Assembly (NCBI GenBank): GCA_016933955.1
Contig: JAFGTT010000032.1
Span: 209,264 to 273,263 of the forward strand
DNA length: 64,000 bases
From: Candidatus Zixiibacteriota bacterium
Lineage (GTDB): Bacteria; Zixibacteria; MSB-5A5; GN15; PGXB01
Direction: 5' to 3'
Shown here: positions 47,657 through 56,324 of the stretch, one piece after another
Layout: every line of letters starts with the position of its first letter
How positions within the stretch are numbered: the stretch's first letter is position 1
Made by a program: the position numbers and the translations under genes
The notes under the pieces: generated by a model
The model's database searches: none
What the model was told of the DNA's origin: nothing
Seen by the model: only the letters and a program-made list of their open reading frames with translations

Positions 47657-49873
47657 TCATTTCCATCTTTCCAGTTCCGGAATAATTCCGCTCTCGACAT
47701 CTGTCCCGACCCCGATATTGTTGGCCCCGAAAGTGCTGTCGCTCTTCTCCGGTTTAAACCAGCACCTGTTGTTTCCGGCCGCCGGATGAGCCACTTCGGT
47801 ACTGTCGGTGTAAGATATATAACGGTCATTTCCCCCGATATCGATTAACCCCCCGATCGACTTACTGTCGGAATAATATGTCACCACTTGTGTCGGGCGG
47901 CGGTAATAATCCCGGTCATCGACCGCTCCCAGACCCAGCGCCCCCTCTTTTAGCCGGTAGGTGTCATCTCCCCCGATCTCGATCAAAAAGGCATTGGACC
48001 GGATTTCGGCACATCCCATCGATATCATCCCGGCGGTGTAAGAATCATTGCCGCCGATATTGTATAGAAAAGCGTTGGCGTAATCCCATCCGAATCCAAG
48101 CGCCGCCCCGGCTGTTTCATAAAGTTCGTGACGGTCGTCGCCGCCCTCATCAATCATGATGCCGTTACAAAAATGCGCCCCGGAGCCCTGGGTGAAATAG
48201 CATGATTCATAGTAATCGTTCCCGGAACCGTCATAGGCTATCCCCGTGGAAAACCAGTAGGCCGTCCCCAGCGACCAGTTGCCCGAGAGGTAATGATCGT
48301 TGCCGCCGATATCGATAATTGCCCCCAAACCGCCGGCCCATGAATGACCATCGGTAATATCGCCTCTTCTTCCGAAACCTACCCCCTGGACTCCGTTCCC
48401 ATTTATTTTTTTTTCGGAATGATAATCTGACAGATCGTACACCTCGGGCGATGGTTCGCCCTCATAAAAATCATCGCCCATATAATCGGCCAATACCCCG
48501 ATTCCGCCGCCGATCCCGCCATAACCCTGACCGGCCCCGTAAATATAAAAGCTGTCGTTGCCGCCCCCGTCCAGGCACAGTCCGATTCCAAAATAGCCGC
48601 ACCCCTGGCCGGACAGCTCGGCCCTATATTTATCATCCCCTTCCCGGTCGAAAAGAATCCCAACTCCAAATACACCGAAACCCTGCGAATTATTTTTACC
48701 GATATAAACATCATTCCCGGCGGCCTCATAAAGAATCCCGACTCCCAGCACCCCGCCTCCGAGAGATGTAAAATAACCCGATTTGTGCTGATAATAAATG
48801 TCATCACCAGCCAAATCTATATGCACCGAAATTGGAATATCAAGATACCCGGTGGCTCCGACCGCGCCGGTCTCCTCCACGTCTCCCAAATCTATCGTTG
48901 CCAGACCGGTTCCAATTCCATAATCATCCAGTTGACCTTTTCCCGAACCGGCCAGGACAATCCTTCCATACGGTGTTGGCAGGTAGAAATCGATGAATTC
49001 CACGGAATCCTTGTAATATATAATGGAATCGGCCGTTTCCTGGACAATAGCCGCCGCCTTAAGAGCGGCATAATGCATACTGGCCATGTCGATACTCCCG
49101 GCGATATCATCGTATTCCGGATAATAAATATTACCATCGGATTGCGTTAAAGCCAGGTCGTCAATCTTTAATATCCGCTCCATCTCATCCCGATCACAAT
49201 TCCGAAGGGCAATACGCCGCCATTTCGCCGCCTCGATCAGATTCAAAATAAGTTTACCGAGAATTAATTTTTCATAGATCGGCATTTTCATATCGTACGA
49301 TTTAGCCTTGCTTTTATACTCCCCGACAACATCAACGGTATCGCTATCCGATAAAGCCGCCAAATCCGCGTTCAATCTTAAATAATCCTGCGTCAGGGGT
49401 TGATAATAGAATTGTCTTGGAACCAATGGATCTTCCCGGGCCGCCTTGAACAGAGAATCAATGGCCTCAGCCAGAGGATATGTCGAATCGGTGACACTTA
49501 TCAGATTCGGCGAGTAATTGCGAAAACCGCCCAATTTCCGATCCACACCAAGCGAATAAGTCAGATAATATAATCCCAGGGAGGAACTGTCCAGAAATGA
49601 TGAATCATGATATTTTGCGACACTACCGGCCATGGTTTTACTGTAGTCATACAACTTCAGAGGTTCGCGGAAAAGATCATCAAACGATGTTAACCGGTAG
49701 GGAATATCAAGCGGAAACCGGCTCCAGTAGCCTTTCGGCTGATACCCAAGATCGGAGTGGCTGAATCCGGCCGAATCCAGTACCAACTGCAGAATATCGA
49801 CTCCATCGCCGCTCAGAACCGGGACCGGCAGGCTGACGGCAATCAGAATAACAAGTAATAATAACCGGGACAC
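47657..49873 (-). CDS. Secreted protein with eleven G[GN]xDxY-type repeats
   Basis: A 738-residue protein with a signal peptide (MSRLLLLVILIAVSLPVPVLS), a helical ~300-residue N-terminal part, and then, from about 352 to 690, eleven repeats of about 25-27 residues carrying a G-[DN]-D-x-[YFH] core, e.g. AGDDIYY, AGNDVYI, GGNDSFY and GGNDRYI, separated by Gly-rich stretches. The pattern recalls RTX beta-roll and beta-helix proteins, so calcium binding is plausible but unproven. A GGAGGTGA ribosome site precedes GTG 49873. The function is unknown; a surface or exported structural role fits best. Confidence 0.7.
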   Translation of the reverse strand: MSRLLLLVILIAVSLPVPVLSGDGVDILQLVLDSAGFSHSDLGYQPKGYWSRFPLDIPYRLTSFDDLFREPLKLYDYSKTMAGSVAKYHDSSFLDSSSLGLYYLTYSLGVDRKLGGFRNYSPNLISVTDSTYPLAEAIDSLFKAAREDPLVPRQFYYQPLTQDYLRLNADLAALSDSDTVDVVGEYKSKAKSYDMKMPIYEKLILGKLILNLIEAAKWRRIALRNCDRDEMERILKIDDLALTQSDGNIYYPEYDDIAGSIDMASMHYAALKAAAIVQETADSIIYYKDSVEFIDFYLPTPYGRIVLAGSGKGQLDDYGIGTGLATIDLGDVEETGAVGATGYLDIPISVHIDLAGDDIYYQHKSGYFTSLGGGVLGVGILYEAAGNDVYIGKNNSQGFGVFGVGILFDREGDDKYRAELSGQGCGYFGIGLCLDGGGNDSFYIYGAGQGYGGIGGGIGVLADYMGDDFYEGEPSPEVYDLSDYHSEKKINGNGVQGVGFGRRGDITDGHSWAGGLGAIIDIGGNDHYLSGNWSLGTAYWFSTGIAYDGSGNDYYESCYFTQGSGAHFCNGIMIDEGGDDRHELYETAGAALGFGWDYANAFLYNIGGNDSYTAGMISMGCAEIRSNAFLIEIGGDDTYRLKEGALGLGAVDDRDYYRRPTQVVTYYSDSKSIGGLIDIGGNDRYISYTDSTEVAHPAAGNNRCWFKPEKSDSTFGANNIGVGTDVESGIIPELERWK

Positions 49874-49956
49874 CTTTCACCTCCGCATATAATTAATATC
49901 TATGACCAATCAATAATATACCGCCCCACGGATTGCAATATTGATTTCTGCCCAAT

Positions 49957-49984
49957 AAAAAAAGCCCCCGATTGGCGGGGGCTT
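49957..49984 (-). terminator. Intrinsic terminator of the beta-barrel gene
   Basis: On the minus strand AAAGCCCCCG and CGGGGGCTTT pair tightly and run into seven Ts, just past the stop codon at 50008. Confidence 0.85.
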
Positions 49985-50007
49985 TATTCGGAAAAATCGT
50001 CAGGTCA

Positions 50008-51273
50008 TTAGAACATATCGTACTTTACGGAAACCTGATAGTTCATATCCTGTTCCGTGCCGGAAATGAAATTGAATCCATTGACGATTATTTCGGGATT
50101 GATATAGGTGTCGATTTTCAACTGGCCCCAGTGGAAACCGAGACCGAGATAGGTGGCGTTATTAACATAGCCGTAACGGTATTCATTGGTGTAAGTCGCC
50201 GGATCTCCACCGGTCGGGTAGGTGTATTTATCCTTTTCATGTTCCCAGTAGGAGGTGCCGCCCATCCGAATATCCATCCAGTTGAAAACCTTGGCTTCCA
50301 TACCGACTTTGAAATACGGCAGGGTAAACCAGGAATATTCATACTCGTAATCGATCCATTCTTCATCGCCATCATCCCAGTATGAATATTCTTCTTTTTC
50401 CTTGTAGTACATAAACCCGAAATCGGCAATCGCCAGAACACCCTCGGCCGGGGTGTAATTCACACCCATACCGGCATCAAGTATGAACCTGCTATACTTA
50501 TCCTTATCGGTTACATCACCTTCTTCACCTTCCACATCCCAATTATCGTATTCCTTGTTGGCCACTTTGCCGAATTCCAGACCGCCATGCGGTACGAGAG
50601 TGAATTTCTGATTCATCTCATGAAACATACGGCCGCTCAAATCCAACAACATACAGCCGTCCGGTTCCGTTATGTCGTAACCGTTGTCGCCTTTATCGGT
50701 CCAAGAAAGTAGAGTCAGTTCGGCCGCGAGGTCGAGTTTGTTTTCCATCGCGGTTAAACCGAATCCGAACCCATAACCCTTGGTCGAGTATTCGGTTTCA
50801 TTAATCACTTCCCCGGTGCCATCTTCCTGCTCGGTTTCATAAGAACCACTCAGATAGCCGAAATGCATACCGGCCTTCATATCGGAAAAATGCGTTCCGA
50901 CAAACAGGTCGATCCGGTGATTGGGTATTTCATCATAATACTCGCTGGTTAGGAAGTACGGGAAATCCTGATTAGGCTGGACGGTGGTGAAATAGGCACC
51001 GATAACGAACGGAGTCTCATCGCTCAAGTTATAATGGACGCCGATATCAGTGAACTCATCCCAATAATAGTAATAGCCGCCGGTATTATAGGAAAACTCG
51101 CCGACCGCCATATCGGGATAATCCACTATCCGTGACGGGAATTGCCAGATATTGTTGTCATCATGGATGATGGTGTTGGCCTCACCCATTGTCAGAGTTC
51201 TGGTCATGGTGGCCATAGCGGCCGAGGAAACCAGAAGACAGACTGCCATTGCAAAAATTAACGCTCTTTTCAT
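50008..51273 (-). CDS. Probable outer-membrane beta-barrel protein
   Basis: A 421-residue protein with a clear signal peptide (MKRALIFAMAVCLLVSSAAMA) followed by alternating hydrophobic/polar strands rich in Tyr, Trp and acidic residues (e.g. AVGEFSYNTGGYYYYWDEFTDIGVHYNL). It ends in an amphipathic strand, NYQVSVKYDMF, with a C-terminal Phe, the usual signal for outer-membrane insertion. Function is unknown; porin or adhesin roles are possible. GGAGA precedes ATG 51273. It is monocistronic, with a ~320-base upstream region. Confidence 0.75.
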   Translation of the reverse strand: MKRALIFAMAVCLLVSSAAMATMTRTLTMGEANTIIHDDNNIWQFPSRIVDYPDMAVGEFSYNTGGYYYYWDEFTDIGVHYNLSDETPFVIGAYFTTVQPNQDFPYFLTSEYYDEIPNHRIDLFVGTHFSDMKAGMHFGYLSGSYETEQEDGTGEVINETEYSTKGYGFGFGLTAMENKLDLAAELTLLSWTDKGDNGYDITEPDGCMLLDLSGRMFHEMNQKFTLVPHGGLEFGKVANKEYDNWDVEGEEGDVTDKDKYSRFILDAGMGVNYTPAEGVLAIADFGFMYYKEKEEYSYWDDGDEEWIDYEYEYSWFTLPYFKVGMEAKVFNWMDIRMGGTSYWEHEKDKYTYPTGGDPATYTNEYRYGYVNNATYLGLGFHWGQLKIDTYINPEIIVNGFNFISGTEQDMNYQVSVKYDMF

Positions 51274-51535
51274 GCTTTCTCCTTTGTTGTATAACCCAAC
51301 ATTCCATATTCGGTTTTATTACCTTCACAGGTAAAAAGAAATTCCAGCTATCCACCTCCTTTCAGAGATTCAGGTTTGTCCCATCTATTTAAAAAATTTG
51401 TATCCTTCCCGGAAACGTGAGCCAATTAAACAACAAATGATTAAAAAGGTCAACAAAAAAAATAAATCTTCGCAGAAACATAAAAAAAAATAATAATTTT
51501 AAAGGATCAGGATTTTGGAAGAAAAACGGCCAACA
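51274..51535 (-). other. AT-rich upstream region of the beta-barrel gene
   Basis: No gene is seen here. Reading in the gene's direction, a perfect anti-SD match AAAGGAGGTGG at 51354-51364 has no usable start codon at the right distance. A small ACCT-GTGA-AGGT hairpin follows near 51322. The region probably contains the promoter and a long leader. Confidence 0.35.
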
Positions 51536-51570
51536 ATAAAAAAACCGGCCGGATATATACCCGGCCGGTT
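51536..51570 (-). terminator. Intrinsic terminator of the second H1-like gene
   Basis: ACCGGCCGG and CCGGCCGGT pair around ATATATAC; on the minus strand the stem runs into seven Ts. It lies 26 bases past the stop codon. Confidence 0.88.
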
Positions 51571-51595
51571 CGATTCATACCTTAAATCAAACGGA

Positions 51596-52042
51596 CTATT
51601 TTCTGGTACCCCAGTTGGTCCGTCGGGATGATGCACGACGAGTGCGTCTTTTCCTGGTCGGCATGGCCATCATAGTCTGCGTGGATTTTCTTGAGGCCCT
51701 TTTAACCGAACGCTTGGGAGTCGACTTCTTGGCGACTGCTTTGCGCGTGGATTTCTTCCAGGTCGCCGGCTTGCGAGCCGTGGTTTTCTTGGAAACCGCC
51801 TTGCGGACCGGCTTGCGCGACGTCGCCTTCTTGACTGATGCCTTCTTCACCATTCTTTTGCGGGAAACGGTTTTGCGAGACACAGCCTTGCGGGCAGTAC
51901 TTTTCCTGGTTGAGGTTTTCCTTGTGGTACTCCTCTTGGGTGAAGCCTTCCGTGCGGAACTTTTCTTCGGCGCGGCTTTCCGTACGGCCGTCTTACGCGC
52001 CTTGGTCGTCCGCTTGGTGACCTTTTTTCTTTGGGTCGGCAT
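51596..52042 (-). CDS. Histone H1-like Lys/Arg/Ser/Ala-rich protein
   Basis: A 148-residue, strongly basic, low-complexity protein made of irregular units such as RKTAVRKAAPKKSSARKAS and SRKTVSRKRMVKKAS. Nearly half of its residues are Lys or Arg. This is the composition of bacterial H1/Hc1-like chromatin proteins. Unlike the H1-like protein at 21250 it has no folded centre. A GGGAGGA ribosome site precedes ATG 52042, and a perfect 8-base palindrome lies 33 bases upstream. The reverse strand also reads open because of the composition, but that frame has no ribosome site or family pattern. Confidence 0.75.
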   Translation of the reverse strand: MPTQRKKVTKRTTKARKTAVRKAAPKKSSARKASPKRSTTRKTSTRKSTARKAVSRKTVSRKRMVKKASVKKATSRKPVRKAVSKKTTARKPATWKKSTRKAVAKKSTPKRSVKRASRKSTQTMMAMPTRKRRTRRASSRRTNWGTRK

Positions 52043-52074
52043 CTCTTTTTTCCTCCCTTAACAGAAGTATGCGT

Positions 52075-52092
52075 TTACAAACCAGTTTGTAA
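52075..52092 (-). promoter_or_regulatory. Palindromic operator candidate upstream of the second H1-like gene
   Basis: TTACAAAC-CA-GTTTGTAA is a perfect 8-base inverted repeat, 33 bases upstream of the start codon. It is not T-tailed, so a protein-binding site is more likely than a terminator. Confidence 0.45.
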
Positions 52093-52504
52093 GGTTTGAT
52101 TAATCTGTTTTTTTATCGACAAAACTTCCGTTTTATTTAACCACATCAGTCATAAATCCTTAATAATTCACGGGTTGAGAAGGCCTATTGTTCTTTTTTC
52201 CACATACCCGATATAATGCCATCCGACGCATCCAACCCCATCCTAAAATCACCGCAAATGTGAAATCGCCTTCATATAATCTGCCCGATGTTATAAATCC
52301 TGCTTTTCCCTGCAACCGAATCCCAAGTGACTCCGAAATCTATCCGACTATTCCCCTGCAGAATCTAACTTATTGTCGTACATTGCGATAAGAGAACAAA
52401 AAAGACACTTTCCTCACTCACAAATCCTGGAAACAAGATGGAATGATCAAAGGCACGCCCTTTGCTCAAAGCCATGACAGAGGCGATCAAGTAAAGGAGT
52501 CAAA
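52093..52504. other. Intergenic region between divergent H1-like and 206-residue genes
   Basis: About 410 bases without a convincing gene. It must contain promoters for both directions; no consensus pair is clear. A ribosome site (AAAGGAG) lies directly before ATG 52505. Confidence 0.35.
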
Positions 52505-53125
52505 ATGCTGGACAACAAATTCAAGCGCGGTTTTACCAGGGAAAAACTTGATGCAGTGGTTGAACCCAAAGTCCATAAAGACTCCGGCGGGCATTATATC
52601 AATACCCTGTCGGAAAACGTCAAGGTTTATTTTGACGATTACTACGGATTCCTGGAAAAGGTCTATGAACGATGTGAAGAGGAACTCTCTGATATTGATA
52701 GCAAGCTGAAAACCACCCGCAAGGAATGTGTCGAAACCGCCGCCTTTTACCAGGCCAAGAAAATTATTGTCGGCATGACCATGAAAACCGCGCGTAGCTT
52801 CTATACCGATGGCTCCAATTTCGGGGTGATTATGACCCCCTGGTGTTTCGGGACCGTGGTCCTGGAAAAAGTGGAAATCTACCGGGAACGGCTGGCCAAA
52901 GGCGAGGTGGACCAGACCAATATTCCCGAATATGCCTATTATGTCATTAAATATATCGATGAAATATACAAAAAAACCCTTCTCGACCTTTTCGATTTCC
53001 CTTCCGATGCCTTTAAAATGCGCTGGCAGTACAGCGAATTGCTCAAAAGATACTCAAAGGTCCTGACCAGTATTACCAATTCTCTTGGCTCGGTTTTGAC
53101 CTCCATAAAAAACTACGGAACCTGA
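52505..53125 (+). CDS. Unrecognised cytoplasmic protein, 206 residues
   Basis: This protein has no signal peptide and no membrane segment. It is predicted to be mostly helical, with charged amphipathic stretches (YFDDYYGFLEKVYERCEEELSDIDSKL) and aromatic-rich turns (MTPWCFGTVVLEKVEIYRERLAKGE). I do not recognise the family. It has a good ribosome site (AAAGGAG) and a clean terminator, so it is a genuine single-gene unit. Two divergent and convergent neighbours (H1-like gene, HD-GYP gene) give no clear clue. Confidence 0.65.
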   Translation: MLDNKFKRGFTREKLDAVVEPKVHKDSGGHYINTLSENVKVYFDDYYGFLEKVYERCEEELSDIDSKLKTTRKECVETAAFYQAKKIIVGMTMKTARSFYTDGSNFGVIMTPWCFGTVVLEKVEIYRERLAKGEVDQTNIPEYAYYVIKYIDEIYKKTLLDLFDFPSDAFKMRWQYSELLKRYSKVLTSITNSLGSVLTSIKNYGT

Positions 53126-53161
53126 TTGCTTGTTCAGGATCCCTTTCTCCCTCCTATAGGT

Positions 53162-53191
53162 ACCCCGGAATTTTCACATTCCGGGGTTTTT
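53162..53191 (+). terminator. Intrinsic terminator of the 206-residue protein gene
   Basis: ACCCCGGAAT pairs with ATTCCGGGGT around TTTCAC and runs into Ts, 36 bases past the stop. Confidence 0.85.
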
Positions 53192-53251
53192 ATTTAAATT
53201 TGAGGCCCTTTTTTACCGATAAGTAAAATAACTTTAAAAATTTGCGTTTAA

Positions 53252-54235
53252 ATGGCAATACATTTACTCAACAGCAAAACCGGCACCCGCTACCTGCCGA
53301 TTTATCTGGAATCACTCAGAATCGATACGGTTTTGAGCTTTGACCTCTATATCAAAATCGGCGAGGAGATGATTCTCTACCGTTCGGCCGACCTCCCCTT
53401 TTCCGAAAAAACCCTCGATAAACTGCTGGAAAACAATGTTAACCGGCTTTATGTCAGCGAAAAATTCAAAGATAAATACCAGAAATATATCGAACAAAAT
53501 CTTGACAAAATCTTAAATGACCGGAAAATCCCGGAGAAGAAAAAGGCTAACATCCTCTACGACACCTCGAAATCCCTCATGAAAGACGTTCTTGAGAACC
53601 CGACTTTTGGTGAGAATATCCGCCGTTCCACCAGCATGGTGACCCATACCGTCGGCTTTATTCTCAAAGGCCAGGCCGCCTTCCACAATCTCCTACGCAT
53701 CAGTTCTTTCGACTATTACACCTACACCCACTCGGTCAACGTCTGTACCTTCGCCGTGGCTCTCGCCCAGCAACTGGGGATCAGAGACGATAAATCGCTC
53801 AACGAACTGGGCATGGGGGCGTTGCTTCACGATATCGGCAAATCGAAAATATCCGATCGTATTCTGAACAAGCGGACTACCCTTTCTCCTATGGAATTCG
53901 AACTGATGAAAAAGCATCCCAAATGGGGGATCGAGATCCTAAGCGGAACCGACATGATCAACCCGGTTTCCTACTACCCGGTTCTCCAGCATCATGAACG
54001 GGGCGGCAAGGATGGTTATCCCAATGGAATCGGTTTAAGCGAAATGCATGATTACAGCAAGATTGTGGCTATTGTCGATTCCTTCGATGCCATGACAACC
54101 GAGCGGGTCTACCAGAAAGCCAAAGAAACTTTCCCGGCCCTGCAACAGATGTTTTCCATGAAAAATGCCTACGAGCGGAAAATGCTCAAAGCCTTCGCCG
54201 AACTGATGGGCCCCTCCGGCCTGCTGAATATCTGA
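53252..54235 (+). CDS. HD-GYP domain protein (cyclic-di-GMP phosphodiesterase type)
   Basis: A 327-residue protein: an N-terminal ~120-residue domain with YRSADLPFSEKTLDKLLE (like the DUF3391/HD-GYP partner domain) and a C-terminal HD-GYP domain. Metal and substrate residues are visible: His160 in the first helix, HD at 193-194 followed by IGK, His222 (HPKWG), HH at 247-248 and DGYP at 254-257. Enzymes of this type hydrolyse c-di-GMP. The motif before DGYP is HHERGGK instead of the usual HHEKWDG, a small variation. No Shine-Dalgarno sequence is clear before ATG 53252. Confidence 0.9.
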   Translation: MAIHLLNSKTGTRYLPIYLESLRIDTVLSFDLYIKIGEEMILYRSADLPFSEKTLDKLLENNVNRLYVSEKFKDKYQKYIEQNLDKILNDRKIPEKKKANILYDTSKSLMKDVLENPTFGENIRRSTSMVTHTVGFILKGQAAFHNLLRISSFDYYTYTHSVNVCTFAVALAQQLGIRDDKSLNELGMGALLHDIGKSKISDRILNKRTTLSPMEFELMKKHPKWGIEILSGTDMINPVSYYPVLQHHERGGKDGYPNGIGLSEMHDYSKIVAIVDSFDAMTTERVYQKAKETFPALQQMFSMKNAYERKMLKAFAELMGPSGLLNI

Positions 54236-54240
54236 CTAAA

Positions 54241-54429
54241 TCATACAAGGACTTTGTCTATCGCAAGCCTTTTTTCAAAAATGTCTATTTCATCATAATC
54301 CGGATTGAAATCCGACATTAACACTCTTTTTCGAATTTGAGCTTTATTTTGATCATAAAAGACTTCCGGTTCTTGAATAAATCCTCGTTTCACAAGCACC
54401 AGAATCCATATCTTTTTCCTTTTAGGCAT
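54241..54429 (-). CDS. Small hypothetical protein, 62 residues
   Basis: A 62-residue basic-then-acidic protein (KKIWILVLVKRGFIQEPEVFY..KRVLMSDFNPDYDEIDIFEKRL). The sequence has the even composition and motif style of a real small protein; the DFNPDYDEI segment looks conserved but I cannot name a family. The ribosome site is weak. It sits just beyond the HD-GYP gene, convergent with it. Confidence 0.45.
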   Translation of the reverse strand: MPKRKKIWILVLVKRGFIQEPEVFYDQNKAQIRKRVLMSDFNPDYDEIDIFEKRLAIDKVLV

Positions 54430-54528
54430 TTATTTCAAGCCCTTTATCATCCGGAATCCATTTGATTTAATCCAGGAGAAATAGCGGATCAATAATATCA
54501 TTTCCCGTTGACAACCCCGAATATTTCC

Positions 54529-55614
54529 CTACTCCTCTTCCACCGTCTGCTCCGATGGCTCTTTACTGCCGCCACCAGACCCCATCATCCCCATCTTCTC
54601 CCGCACTGCTACGTCAATCGCCTTGCAGATATCGGCATTCTCCTCGACAAACCGCTTGGCCGCCTCTCGCCCCTGACCCAGCCGGTCACCGCCGAAACTG
54701 TACCACGCCCCCGATTTCTCGACAATATCATACTTGGCCGCCAGATCGAGCAACTCGCCCGAATACGAAATCCCCTTGCCGTACGTAATATCGAACTCGG
54801 CCTCGCGGAACGGCGGCGCCACCTTGTTTTTGACCACCCGTACCCGGGTCCGCCCCCCGACCACTTCCTGGTTTTCCTTGATCGTGGCGATCTTGCGGAT
54901 ATCCAGCCGGATGGTCGAATAAAACTTCAGCGCATTACCGCCGGTGGTCGTCTCCGGATTACCGAACATAACTCCGATCTTCATCCGAATCTGATTGATA
55001 AAAATAACCGCTGTTTTCGATTTGGAAATAACCGCCGTCAGTTTGCGAAGGGCCTGCGACATCAGCCGCGCCTGCAACCCCATATGGGCATCGCCCATTT
55101 CGCCCTCGATCTCCGCTCGCGGCACCAGCGCCGCCACCGAATCGATCACGATTATATCAATTGCCCCTGATCGCACCAGGGTCTCGACAATATCCAGCGC
55201 CTGCTCGCCGGTATCCGGCTGGGAAATGAGTAGATTATCGACATCGACCCCCAGCGCCCGGGCATAATGAGCGTCAAAAGCATGTTCGGCATCGATAAAA
55301 GCGGCAATCCCCCCCAGTTTCTGGGCCTCGGCGATAAAATGAAGCGTCAGAGTCGTTTTGCCCGAACTCTCGGGACCATACACCTCCGTTACCCGCCCGC
55401 GCGGGACTCCCCCCACTCCCAGAGCATAATCCAGTCCCAGCGAACCGCTCGGAATTATGGCCACTTCCATTGCCACATCATCCCCCATCCGCATTATCGC
55501 GCCTTTGCCGAACGATTTCTCGATTTGACTCAAGGCGCTCTCAAGCGCCTTCTTCCTGTCAGGTGCGCCTACCGCCATCTTGACCTCACCTATATTTTTA
55601 CTGCTTTTGGCCAT
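54529..55614 (-). CDS. recA: Recombinase RecA
   Basis: RecA pairs homologous DNA and switches on the SOS response in many bacteria. The 361-residue protein has Walker [14 protein letters not shown], the Walker B region [15 protein letters not shown]-type loop L2 residues in [20 protein letters not shown], and an acidic C terminus (PSEQTVEEE). It follows thpR-cinA-pgpA-pgsA on the same strand but has its own promoter. A TGACA-rich motif overlapping its -35 matches one found upstream of uvrA. Confidence 0.98.
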   Translation of the reverse strand: MAKSSKNIGEVKMAVGAPDRKKALESALSQIEKSFGKGAIMRMGDDVAMEVAIIPSGSLGLDYALGVGGVPRGRVTEVYGPESSGKTTLTLHFIAEAQKLGGIAAFIDAEHAFDAHYARALGVDVDNLLISQPDTGEQALDIVETLVRSGAIDIIVIDSVAALVPRAEIEGEMGDAHMGLQARLMSQALRKLTAVISKSKTAVIFINQIRMKIGVMFGNPETTTGGNALKFYSTIRLDIRKIATIKENQEVVGGRTRVRVVKNKVAPPFREAEFDITYGKGISYSGELLDLAAKYDIVEKSGAWYSFGGDRLGQGREAAKRFVEENADICKAIDVAVREKMGMMGSGGGSKEPSEQTVEEE

Positions 55615-55684
55615 TTTTCTCTTCCCGTTTTCGTTTTTTTCATAGAAAGATATTCATTTTTTATATCATGAATATCACATTTTC

Positions 55685-55713
55685 AATTAACATATAAAAG
55701 CCCCCGCTGTCAA
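55685..55713 (-). promoter_or_regulatory. recA promoter
   Basis: On the minus strand TTGACA (plus strand TGTCAA, 55708-55713) and TTAATT (55685-55690) are exactly 17 bases apart, leaving a leader of about 60-70 bases before the recA start. Confidence 0.6.
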
Positions 55714-55722
55714 ATGCTGTCA
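55708..55722 (-). promoter_or_regulatory. Candidate damage-response operator overlapping the recA -35
   Basis: On the minus strand TGACAGCATTTGACA matches the uvrA motif TGACAGGATTTGTCA at 13 of 15 positions. Its second half is also the -35 box, so part of the match is expected from the promoter. Confidence 0.35.
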
Positions 55723-55745
55723 GTGAAAATAAGCGTGATCGAAAA

Positions 55746-56324
55746 TTATTCGCGGTTGGAAACCATAAGTTTCCATGTGGACAGTCTCTCATAGATCGGC
55801 CCGCGCGGAGTCAAAGTCGATTTAAACAGGACCATCTCGCTGAAAACGATTTTCTCCGGAACGAATTGGTAACTATTTACGGCCTCGGCCAGTTCCGCGG
55901 TCTGAAAATTGTCTTTAACCCGCCCCAGTGTCAGATGGCTTTTAAACGGCCGGTTTTCCTTCGGAAAACCAAATGCCGCCATCGCTTCTTCGATTTCCCC
56001 GGCGAGGGCCTCAAGTTGCTCAATCCCTCCGGATAATCCGGCCCAGATTACCCGCGGCCGCCTGATATTCGGAAATGCGCCCAGCCGGTCAATCATCGAA
56101 TTGACCGCCCGATGCCGCCCGGCAATACTTTCAAGCGATGATATAATCTCGGCCACTTGCGCTTCATCGGTATCCCCGAGGAATTTCAGCGTCAGATGGA
56201 TATTCTTCGGAGCCACCCAGTTTACCCGGGTTCGTTTCTGTTTCAGGACAAAGATAGCTTTGCCGAGCATTTCTTCCACTTCATTCGTCAATGGCGAAGC
56301 AATAAAAAGACGCATATCATTCAA
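55746..56324 (-). CDS. thpR: RNA 2',3'-cyclic phosphodiesterase (2H family)
   Basis: A 192-residue ThpR/LigT enzyme that opens 2',3'-cyclic phosphates. Its two HxTx motifs are HLTLKFLG (near residue 45) and HLTLGRVK (near residue 130), as expected for a 2H phosphoesterase. Its start overlaps the cinA stop by eight bases, so the two are translationally coupled. Placement between cinA and recA is common in several phyla. Confidence 0.92.
   Translation of the reverse strand: MNDMRLFIASPLTNEVEEMLGKAIFVLKQKRTRVNWVAPKNIHLTLKFLGDTDEAQVAEIISSLESIAGRHRAVNSMIDRLGAFPNIRRPRVIWAGLSGGIEQLEALAGEIEEAMAAFGFPKENRPFKSHLTLGRVKDNFQTAELAEAVNSYQFVPEKIVFSEMVLFKSTLTPRGPIYERLSTWKLMVSNRE

Noticed and set aside
51354..51364. 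Perfect Shine-Dalgarno match AAAGGAGGTGG in the beta-barrel gene leader
   Set aside because: No start codon follows at a usable distance, so a leader peptide is not supported.
51615..52061. 148-codon plus-strand frame opposite the H1-like gene
   Set aside because: Low-complexity composition keeps the opposite strand open; the minus strand has the GGGAGGA ribosome site, terminator and the expected basic composition.
54508..55170. 220-codon plus-strand frame opposite recA
   Set aside because: Antisense to highly conserved recA.
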